Shown here: positions 1 to 5,534 of the stretch, one piece after another | How positions within the stretch are numbered: position 1 is the stretch's first letter | How the letters are laid out: each line of letters begins with the position of its first letter | Origin: Paracoccaceae bacterium | GTDB taxonomy: Bacteria > Pseudomonadota > Alphaproteobacteria > Rhodobacterales > Rhodobacteraceae | Direction: 5' to 3' | Assembly (NCBI GenBank): GCA_003561595.1 | Contig: PWWF01000025.1 | Span: 1-9,711 of the forward strand | DNA: 9,711 bases | The notes under the pieces: generated by a model | Databases searched by the model: none | Told to the model about the DNA's origin: nothing | Seen by the model: only the letters and a program-made list of their open reading frames with translations | Program-made: the position numbers and the translations under genes

Positions 1-147
1 CGCGTGATCGCGCTGGATCAGGCGCAGGACCTGCTGGCGCGCGATCTGATCACTGCCGACCTGCGCGACCCGGCCCGCCCGGTTCTGCAAATCAGCGAAG
101 GGGCGATGGACACCCTTCGCGCCATTCGTTCTCAGTCACGGGAGTAA
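1..147 (+). CDS. ftsQ: Cell division protein FtsQ, C-terminal end (5' truncated by window)
   Basis: The frame is open from base 1 to a TAA stop at 145-147 and gives 48 residues, including VIALDQAQDLLARDL and ending RAIRSQSRE. This resembles the periplasmic C-terminal tail of alphaproteobacterial FtsQ, the bitopic inner-membrane divisome protein that in the family binds FtsB/FtsL and links early and late division proteins. The position directly before ftsA, as in the dcw cluster, is the main support. The ftsA Shine-Dalgarno (GGAG, 141-144) lies inside the last codon and flanking bases, and only 7 bp separate the genes, so translation of ftsQ and ftsA is probably coupled. The transmembrane and POTRA parts lie outside the window. 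Confidence 0.85.
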   Translation, partial: RVIALDQAQDLLARDLITADLRDPARPVLQISEGAMDTLRAIRSQSRE

Positions 148-154
148 GCCGCAA

Positions 155-1489
155 ATGATCGATCCCTATGCCTCTCAGCGTGCCATGCGGCAATTGCGCA
201 GTGCGGCCATGAGCCGCAACGTGATCGCGGTGCTGGATATCGGCACCTACAAGATCGCAGCCCTTGTGCTGAAGCTTGACCCAGAGCAGGCCGGCGCGCG
301 CCATCCCGGCATCGGCAACATGGCGGGGCAGGCGGGGTTTCGCGTCATCGGCGCGGGCACCACGCGGTCGCGTGGCGTGCGCTTTGGCGAGCTTAGCGCC
401 ATGACAGAAACCGAGGGCGCCATCCGCACGGCCCTGCAGGCCGCGCAGAAGATGGCGCAGATGCGTGTTGATCACGTGGTGGTCTGCCTGTCAGGGGGCA
501 ATCTGCGGTCCTACGGGCTGGCAGGCGAGGTCGAGGTCGAGGGCGACACTGTCGCCGAGAATGACATCGCCCGCGTGATGGCCGCCGCCGAGATGCCCGA
601 TTTCGGCGGCGGGCGAGAGGTTCTGCATGCCCAGCCGATCAATTTCGCGCTCGACCATCGCACCGGCCTGTCGGACCCGCGCGGCCAGACCGGCCAGCGG
701 CTGGCCTGCGACATGCATCTGGTGACAGTCGATACCAGCCTGATCCAGAATATCTGCAACTGCGTCAAGCGCTGCGATGTGGAACTCTCGGGCATCGTGT
801 CCAGCGCCTATGCCGCCGGAATGTCGGCGCTGGTCGAGGATGAACAGGAACTGGGTGCCGCCTGTGTCGATCTGGGGGCGGGCACCTCCAGCGTCTCGGT
901 CTTCATGAAGAAACACATGATCTATGCCGATACTGTGCGCATGGGCGGCGCGCATGTGACCTCGGACATCGCCAAGGGGCTGCATATCGATCAGGGCATG
1001 GCCGAGCGGATCAAGACCGTGCATGGCGGCGTGCAGGCCACCTCGATGGATGACCGCGAGATGATCGCGCTCTCGGGCGATAGCGGCGACTGGGACAAGG
1101 ATCGCCGCACGGTCAGCCGGGCAGAGCTGATCGGCATCATGCGCCCCCGGATCGAAGAGATACTGGAAGATGTGCGCGCACGGCTGGAATCTGCCGGGTT
1201 CAACCATCTGCCCAGCCAGCAGGTCGTGCTGACCGGGGGCGGCGCGCAGGTTCCGGGGATCGACGGTCTGGCGGGCCGCATCTTTGGTCAGCAGGTCCGG
1301 CTGGGCCGCCCGGTGCGCGTGCGCGGGCTGCCGCAGGCGGCCTCGGGGCCGGCATTTGCGGGCACGGTCGGGCTGAGTCTGCTCGCGACGCACCCGCAGG
1401 ATGAGTGGTGGGATTTCGATTTGCCGGTCGAAAGTTACCCCGCACGGTCGCTCAAGCGCGCAGTGAAATGGTTCAGGGACAACTGGTAG
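155..1489 (+). CDS. ftsA: Cell division protein FtsA
   Basis: The product is 444 aa and belongs to the actin-like ATPases that tether FtsZ filaments to the inner membrane and recruit later divisome proteins. Visible family features are the phosphate-1 loop VLDIGTYKIAALV (about residues 26-38), the phosphate-2 loop CVDLGAGTSSVSVF near the middle, the adenosine motif VVLTGGGAQVPGIDGLA, and a C-terminal amphipathic helix SLKRAVKWFRDNW that should insert in the membrane. The start ATG at 155 has GGAG 10 nt upstream. The N-terminal stretch of about 22 residues before the first strand (YASQRAMRQLRSAA) fits alphaproteobacterial FtsA, so I keep this start. Residue 32 of the phosphate-1 loop is Tyr, where I expect a small residue (Ser or Ala). 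The gene lies between ftsQ and ftsZ, the standard order. Confidence 0.97.
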   Translation: MIDPYASQRAMRQLRSAAMSRNVIAVLDIGTYKIAALVLKLDPEQAGARHPGIGNMAGQAGFRVIGAGTTRSRGVRFGELSAMTETEGAIRTALQAAQKMAQMRVDHVVVCLSGGNLRSYGLAGEVEVEGDTVAENDIARVMAAAEMPDFGGGREVLHAQPINFALDHRTGLSDPRGQTGQRLACDMHLVTVDTSLIQNICNCVKRCDVELSGIVSSAYAAGMSALVEDEQELGAACVDLGAGTSSVSVFMKKHMIYADTVRMGGAHVTSDIAKGLHIDQGMAERIKTVHGGVQATSMDDREMIALSGDSGDWDKDRRTVSRAELIGIMRPRIEEILEDVRARLESAGFNHLPSQQVVLTGGGAQVPGIDGLAGRIFGQQVRLGRPVRVRGLPQAASGPAFAGTVGLSLLATHPQDEWWDFDLPVESYPARSLKRAVKWFRDNW

Positions 1490-1675
1490 CCCCAAAATCT
1501 GGCGATTCCGCCGAAACTCGGCGGAAATCCGCAAAAAAATACCGAGATATGGGTCGGAAAAGTGACTTTTTTGATGACCTCTGCCCTTAACATCTGTAGG
1601 ATTCTAAGAAAAATAGGCATCTGACGCGCAAACAGACATCCCGAGCGTCGGCGAAAGAGAGAGGCGGAGCGAGCC
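1490..1675 (+). promoter_or_regulatory. ftsA-ftsZ intergenic regulatory region
   Basis: This 186-bp gap is clearly richer in A+T than the flanking genes, especially 1530-1620, and probably holds an ftsZ promoter. Possible -35-like hexamers are TTGATG (1571-1576) and TTAACA (1587-1592), and a -10-like TAGGAT lies at 1597-1602. None of the pairs has ideal spacing, so I do not fix a start site. Two GANTC sites (GATTC at 1504-1508 and 1600-1604), a perfect hairpin (1506-1526) and an odd-centred palindrome AAAAGTGACTTTT (1558-1570) are also present. The ftsZ ribosome site GAGGCGGAG (1661-1669) ends 6 nt before the ATG. A TTAAC (1587-1591) resembles a CtrA half-site, but the second TTAA half at the expected spacing is missing. 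Confidence 0.5.
1506..1526. repeat. Perfect 9-bp inverted repeat, 3-nt loop
   Basis: TTCCGCCGA (1506-1514), loop AAC, TCGGCGGAA (1518-1526). It begins 17 nt after the ftsA stop. No T tract follows on either strand (a run of seven A follows at 1533-1539), so it is not a classical intrinsic terminator. It could be an RNA processing or stabilising hairpin at the ftsA 3' end, or an operator. Which of these applies is unknown. Confidence 0.7.
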
Positions 1676-3391
1676 ATGGCACTGAACTTTACAGAGACAT
1701 CGCAGCACGAAGAGCTTGCGCCCCGTATCACCGTTTTCGGTGTTGGCGGCGCCGGGGGCAATGCGGTCAACAACATGATCCAGAAACAGCTTGAGGGCGT
1801 GGAGTTCGTTGTTGCCAATACGGACGCACAGGCCCTGCAGCAAAGCAGCGCGCCCGGGCGCATCCAGATGGGTGTCAAGATCACCGAAGGGCTGGGCGCA
1901 GGCGCGCGCCCCACAGTGGGGTCTGCCGCGGCAGAAGAGACGATCGAGGAAATCATCGATCATCTGGCCGGATCGCATATGTGCTTCATCACGGCCGGCA
2001 TGGGCGGCGGCACCGGCACGGGTGCGGCGCCGATCATCGCACAGGCCGCGCGCGAATTGGGCGTGCTGACCGTGGGTGTCGTGACCAAACCCTTCCAGTT
2101 CGAAGGCGCCAAGCGCATGCGCCAGGCCGAGGAAGGGGTTGAGGCACTGCAGAAGGTGGTCGATACGCTGATCATCATTCCGAACCAGAACCTGTTCCGT
2201 CTGGCCAATGAGCGCACCACCTTTACCGAAGCTTTCGCAATGGCTGATGACGTGCTGTATCAGGGCGTCAAGGGTGTGACCGATCTGATGGTGCGCCCCG
2301 GCCTGATCAATCTGGACTTTGCCGATGTCCGCGCCGTGATGGACGAAATGGGCAAGGCCATGATGGGCACGGGCGAGGCCGAAGGCGAGGATCGCGCCAT
2401 CCACGCCGCCGAAAAGGCCATTGCCAACCCGCTCCTGGACGAAATCAGCCTGCATGGCGCGCGCGGTGTTCTGATCAACATCACGGGCGGCTATGACCTG
2501 ACCCTGTTCGAACTGGACGAGGCCGCAAACCGCATCCGCGAAAAGGTGGACCCCGAGGCGAATATCATCGTGGGGTCGACCCTTGATCCCGATATGGAAG
2601 GCATGCTGCGCGTGTCGGTCGTGGCAACAGGCATCGATGTGCAGGCTGATACGGCTGCCCCTGAAGTGCCCCGCCGCAGCATGGTCGAGCCTGTGCGCCC
2701 GACCATGACCGAGCGTCCCGCGCCCGAACCGGCAGCAGAGCCCGAACCGGCTGTCGCCCGCGCGCCCGAACCGGCTGTCGCCCGCGCGCCCGAACCTGCG
2801 CGCGAGCAAATGCGCGAGCAAACTGCCGCGCGCGCGGCCCCGGCCCCGGCAGAGCCCGAGCAGCAGACCCTGTTCGAACGCCCTGCCGCCGCTGCCCCCG
2901 CGCCAGAGCCTGCCTATCGCACACAGGCCCCCGCGCAGCGTGCGCCGCAGCCGCGCTTTACACCGGTGGCCCAACGTCATGAACCGCAGATGGACGAAGA
3001 CGGGTTTGATATTGACGAGATATTGCCCGAACCGCAGCATCAGCCCGAGGCGCAGTTCACTGCCCCGCGTCGTCCGGCCCCCGGAACCCCGTCGCCCGCA
3101 GCGATCGAGCGGTTGCAGCGCGCCGTCTCCAAGGCGCCCGAGCATGGCTATTCCCGCGCCCCGCGTCCGGTCCATGCGCCCGCCCAGCCGCAGCCCGAGC
3201 GTGAGGCGGAGAAGGGATCGCGCTTCGGCTTCGGCTCGCTGATCAGCCGCATGGCAGGGCACGGGAGTGAACAGGCCAGCCCTGCGCGCCGCGCCACACC
3301 CCCCGTGTCGCATTATGACGAGGATCCGGCGCCAGAGGCATCGGATGAGCGGATCGAAATCCCCGCTTTCCTGCGCAGACAGGCAAACTGA
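1676..3391 (+). CDS. ftsZ: Cell division protein FtsZ
   Basis: The 571-aa product is the tubulin-like GTPase that polymerises into the Z-ring at midcell. The core holds the N-terminal glycine loop [14 protein letters not shown] (about 21-34), the tubulin signature GGGTGTG (110-116) and the T7 catalytic loop NLDFADV with Asp214 and Asp217. The core ends near residue 322. A low-complexity linker of about 235 residues (Pro, Ala, Glu, Gln, Arg) follows, and then the conserved C-terminal peptide [12 protein letters not shown] (560-571) that in the family binds FtsA and other partners. Long linkers are usual in Alphaproteobacteria, and the E. coli protein is 383 aa. The linker contains an exact 8-residue tandem repeat (PEPAVARA, 356-371) and two non-repetitive segments, [14 protein letters not shown] (439-452) and [14 protein letters not shown] (515-528). 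The start ATG has a GAGGCGGAG ribosome site. A strong terminator lies 32 bp after the stop. Confidence 0.98.
   Translation: MALNFTETSQHEELAPRITVFGVGGAGGNAVNNMIQKQLEGVEFVVANTDAQALQQSSAPGRIQMGVKITEGLGAGARPTVGSAAAEETIEEIIDHLAGSHMCFITAGMGGGTGTGAAPIIAQAARELGVLTVGVVTKPFQFEGAKRMRQAEEGVEALQKVVDTLIIIPNQNLFRLANERTTFTEAFAMADDVLYQGVKGVTDLMVRPGLINLDFADVRAVMDEMGKAMMGTGEAEGEDRAIHAAEKAIANPLLDEISLHGARGVLINITGGYDLTLFELDEAANRIREKVDPEANIIVGSTLDPDMEGMLRVSVVATGIDVQADTAAPEVPRRSMVEPVRPTMTERPAPEPAAEPEPAVARAPEPAVARAPEPAREQMREQTAARAAPAPAEPEQQTLFERPAAAAPAPEPAYRTQAPAQRAPQPRFTPVAQRHEPQMDEDGFDIDEILPEPQHQPEAQFTAPRRPAPGTPSPAAIERLQRAVSKAPEHGYSRAPRPVHAPAQPQPEREAEKGSRFGFGSLISRMAGHGSEQASPARRATPPVSHYDEDPAPEASDERIEIPAFLRRQAN
2741..2796 (+). 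repeat. 24-bp in-frame tandem repeat within the FtsZ linker
   Basis: Two identical 24-bp units (2741-2764 and 2765-2788), each starting CCCGAACCGG and encoding PEPAVARA, are followed by a partial third unit, CCCGAACC (2789-2796). A degenerate CCCGAACCGG at 2723-2732 precedes them. The unit is a multiple of three, so gain or loss of copies changes linker length without breaking the frame. The exact nucleotide identity points to a recent slippage or duplication event. Confidence 0.9.
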
Positions 3392-3423
3392 CCCCAAGTC
3401 ATCATCACAAGATGTAACGGATC

Positions 3424-3447
3424 AAAGCCAGCATAGCTGGCTTTTTT
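3424..3447 (+). terminator. Intrinsic (Rho-independent) terminator after ftsZ
   Basis: A perfect stem AAAGCCAGC (3424-3432) / GCTGGCTTT (3436-3444) with loop ATA is followed by a run of six T (3442-3447), partly overlapping the right arm. It lies 32 bp past the ftsZ stop. This is the clearest terminator in the window. It should end most transcripts from the dcw cluster before lpxC. Confidence 0.92.
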
Positions 3448-3619
3448 CCATTTAAGACATGTACTTGCAGGGGGAACTTCGCGGGTGGCGGAACTCTGCC
3501 TTTCAGGGCAGGGTTTGTTACATTCAGGTCACAATCTGTGAATTGCTGTATATGTCACCAGAGGTTACCTAACCCTCCAAAGCGCGAGGGTGTCGCGCGA
3601 TGATGATGTTGTGGGTGAC
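3448..3619 (+). promoter_or_regulatory. lpxC leader/promoter region with operator-like palindromes
   Basis: The terminator upstream means lpxC needs its own promoter in these 172 bp. The A+T-richer part at 3512-3560 has a -35-like TTGTTA (3515-3520) and a -10-like TATATG (3549-3554), but their spacing is too long to pair, so no promoter is assigned. Inverted repeats seen are CTGCC-N6-GGCAG (3496-3511), TCACA-ATC-TGTGA (3529-3541) and GGTTA-CC-TAACC (3563-3574). The second and third could be protein binding sites. A 37-codon open frame (3459-3572) lacks a ribosome site and is not called. Confidence 0.4.
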
Positions 3620-4540
3620 ATGCAGACAACGCTATCTTCCGACCGGCAAATAAAAGGCATTGGGCTGCACTCAGGCGCATTGGTCCGCATGGTGCTGCGC
3701 CCGGCTGCGCCGGATACGGGGATCGTGTTCCGTCGCGTGGATTGCCCGGCAGGCCGCAACGAGATTGCCGTCAGCCCCGCCAACTGGGTCGAGGCGAGCC
3801 TGTGCACCGTACTGCGCAACGCGCATGATGTGCAGATCAGCACGGTCGAGCATCTGCTGGCCGCGCTGCATGGCTGCGGTATCCACAACGCGCTGATCGA
3901 GATTGACGGGCCGGAAGTGCCCATCCTCGACGGCAGCGCGGCCCCCTTTGTCAAGCATATCCTCGCCACCGGGCTGCGGCGGCAGGATGCGCCGCTGAAA
4001 GTGGCGCGCATCCTGAAACCCGTCGAGGTTAGCCGCAACGGTGCTGTGGCGCGGCTGCTGCCTGCGTCCTCTTTGCAGATCGCGTTCGAGATCGATTTCG
4101 ACGATGCCGCCATCGGGCATCAGGCACGCGCGTTTGACATGGCCAACGGGGCCTTTTTGCGCGAACTCAGCGATTGCCGGACCTTCTGCCGCCGCGCCGA
4201 TGTCGAGACGATGCAACAGAACGGCCTTGCCCTGGGCGGCACGCTGGATAACGCTGTGGTCTTTGATGGCGGGCGCGTGCTGACCCCCGGTGGCCTGCGC
4301 CGCCCCGATGAGCCTGTGCGCCACAAGATGCTGGATGCGATGGGTGATCTGTATGTGATGGGCCGACCGCTCGTCGGGCGCTATGAGGGTGTGCGCGCTG
4401 GTCATGCGCTGACCGGGTTGCTGTTGCAGAAGCTCTGCGCCACACCCGATGCCTATGAGATCGCGACCTGCGATCTGTCGCAGCGCATCCGCCTGCCGGG
4501 TGCAGGGATCAGCCTGCGCGATCTGCCCCTGTCGGCGTGA
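3620..4540 (+). CDS. lpxC: UDP-3-O-acyl-N-acetylglucosamine deacetylase LpxC
   Basis: LpxC removes the acetyl group of UDP-3-O-acyl-GlcNAc in the cytoplasm, the committed step of lipid A synthesis, using zinc. The 306-aa product has the family's usual length. From the chosen start, the zinc ligands and catalytic residues fall where expected: Glu77-His78 in TVEHLLAAL, His235 and Asp239 in HKMLDAMGDL with Lys236 between them, and His262 in GHALTG. The N-terminus MQTTLSSDRQIKGIGLHSG matches the family pattern. I therefore prefer ATG 3620 over an in-frame GTG at 3590, which would add ten residues without homology. The ribosome site before ATG 3620 is weak (GTGGGTG, 3611-3617). In E. coli LpxC is controlled by proteolysis through its C-terminal tail; here the tail ends DLPLSA. 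The gene is likely transcribed apart from ftsZ. Confidence 0.96.
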   Translation: MQTTLSSDRQIKGIGLHSGALVRMVLRPAAPDTGIVFRRVDCPAGRNEIAVSPANWVEASLCTVLRNAHDVQISTVEHLLAALHGCGIHNALIEIDGPEVPILDGSAAPFVKHILATGLRRQDAPLKVARILKPVEVSRNGAVARLLPASSLQIAFEIDFDDAAIGHQARAFDMANGAFLRELSDCRTFCRRADVETMQQNGLALGGTLDNAVVFDGGRVLTPGGLRRPDEPVRHKMLDAMGDLYVMGRPLVGRYEGVRAGHALTGLLLQKLCATPDAYEIATCDLSQRIRLPGAGISLRDLPLSA

Positions 4541-4565
4541 CCCGGTCAAAACCTGCCATGCCCTT

Positions 4566-4581
4566 GCAAAAGGCGTTTTGC
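4566..4581. repeat. Inverted repeat in lpxC-bamD gap
   Basis: GCAAAA (4566-4571), loop GGCG, TTTTGC (4576-4581). The stem is A+T-rich and short and no T tract follows, so it is a poor terminator. Its right arm overlaps the -35-like element of the possible bamD promoter, so it might be an operator. Confidence 0.4.
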
Positions 4582-4606
4582 GCGCCGGATTTTTCTGTGA
4601 TACGAG
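4578..4606 (+). promoter_or_regulatory. Possible sigma-70-type promoter for bamD
   Basis: TTGCGC (4578-4583) and TACGAG (4601-4606) are separated by 17 bp, upstream of the bamD ATG at 4641. The -35 half shares TTG with the consensus and the -10 match is poor (TA...A). The 100-bp gap after lpxC and the local A+T richness (ATTTTTCTGTGATAC) favour a promoter here, but read-through from lpxC is equally possible. Confidence 0.3.
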
Positions 4607-4640
4607 GTCTCGAAGACGTCGAGGCATGGGGTAGCAGGAC

Positions 4641-5495
4641 ATGATTTCAAAGGCTGGTATCAGGCGTTTGGGGGCTGTCTTTGCCGTTCTTGGCGCAACG
4701 GGCATGCTGGCGGCTTGCAACCGGGATCAAGGGCCGGATGAATCGCTCTCGGGCTTCTCGGCAGAAGAGATTTTCCAGCGTGGCGAGTTCGAGCTGGAAA
4801 CCTCGAACCGGACCTCGCGGTCGCTGCGCTATTTTCAGGAGATCGAGCGGCTTTATCCCTTCACCGAATGGTCGCGCCGCGCGCTGATCATGCAGGCCTA
4901 TGCCCATCACCGTGCGCGCGAGTTCGAGGAAAGCCGCGCTGCCGCACAGCGCTTCCTCGACACTTATCCGAATGACGAAGAAGCGCCCTATGCCACATAT
5001 CTGCTGGCATTGTCCTTTTACGATCAGGTGGATGAGGTCGGGCGTGATCAGGGCGTGACCTTTCAGGCACTCCAGCAACTGCGCCGCGTGATCGAGCAAT
5101 ATCCCGAAAGCGAATACACCCGCTCGGCCATCCTGAAATTCGAGCTGGCCTTTGACCATCTGGCCGCGAAGGAAATGGAGATCGGGCGCTTCTATCTGTC
5201 GCGGGGCAATTACAACGCCGCCGTCAACCGCTTCCGTGTCGTGGTCGAGGATTTCCAGACATCGACCCACACGCCAGAGGCGCTGCACCGGCTGGTCGAA
5301 GCCTATCTGCGGCTGGGCCTGCGCGATGAGGCGCAGACCGCAGGCGCCATCCTCGGCTATAATTTCGAGGCCAACCCCTTCTATGCCGATACCTTCCGCC
5401 TGTTGCAGGGGCAGGGTCTGACGCCAGAGGCGCAGGGCGAAGAAGGCTGGCTGGCCCGGATCTACCGTCAGGCCGTCCGTGGCGACTGGATCTAG
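4641..5495 (+). CDS. bamD: Outer membrane assembly lipoprotein BamD (ComL/YfiO family)
   Basis: The 284-aa product has a lipoprotein signal: a basic start (ISKAGIRR), a hydrophobic stretch, and a lipobox LAAC with Cys26 as the lipidation site. After this come TPR-like helical repeats over roughly residues 40-250, for example AEEIFQRGEFELE, ALIMQAYAHHRAREFEES, YPNDEEAPYATYLLALSFYD and GRFYLSRGNYNAAVNRFRVV, in the pattern of BamD. BamD is the essential periplasm-facing lipoprotein of the BAM complex that inserts beta-barrel proteins together with BamA. The length is somewhat above the E. coli protein (about 245 aa), with an extra C-terminal segment (EGWLARIYRQAVRGDW). The ATG is preceded by AGCAGGA. 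It sits between lpxC and recN, the usual alphaproteobacterial neighbours. Confidence 0.95.
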   Translation: MISKAGIRRLGAVFAVLGATGMLAACNRDQGPDESLSGFSAEEIFQRGEFELETSNRTSRSLRYFQEIERLYPFTEWSRRALIMQAYAHHRAREFEESRAAAQRFLDTYPNDEEAPYATYLLALSFYDQVDEVGRDQGVTFQALQQLRRVIEQYPESEYTRSAILKFELAFDHLAAKEMEIGRFYLSRGNYNAAVNRFRVVVEDFQTSTHTPEALHRLVEAYLRLGLRDEAQTAGAILGYNFEANPFYADTFRLLQGQGLTPEAQGEEGWLARIYRQAVRGDWI

Positions 5496-5534
5496 GCAGG
5501 GTTCGCGCAAACAGACAAGGAGCTGAGTGCGCGG

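Noticed and set aside
491..1534. A 347-codon open frame antisense to ftsA
   Set aside because: Shadow of ftsA with no family resemblance.
1587..1591. CtrA-like TTAAC before ftsZ
   Set aside because: The second TTAA half at 7-nt spacing is absent, and a five-base match is not enough.
1604..3397. A 597-codon open frame antisense to ftsZ
   Set aside because: Same cause: a shadow of ftsZ codon bias, with no start signal or recognisable domain.
3459..3572. A 37-codon open frame in the lpxC leader, possible leader peptide
   Set aside because: No ribosome site, no codon bias like the neighbours, and no regulatory codon run. Chance is the simpler explanation.
3590..3619. GTG at 3590 as start of lpxC
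   Set aside because: It adds ten residues unlike LpxC N-termini, while MQTTLSS at 3620 matches the family and puts the zinc ligands at the usual positions.
4566..4581. lpxC terminator
   Set aside because: The stem is short and mostly A-T and is not followed directly by a T tract; it was kept only as an inverted repeat.
5502..5505. GTTC as half of a LexA box upstream of recN
   Set aside because: The second GTTC at 7-nt spacing is missing.
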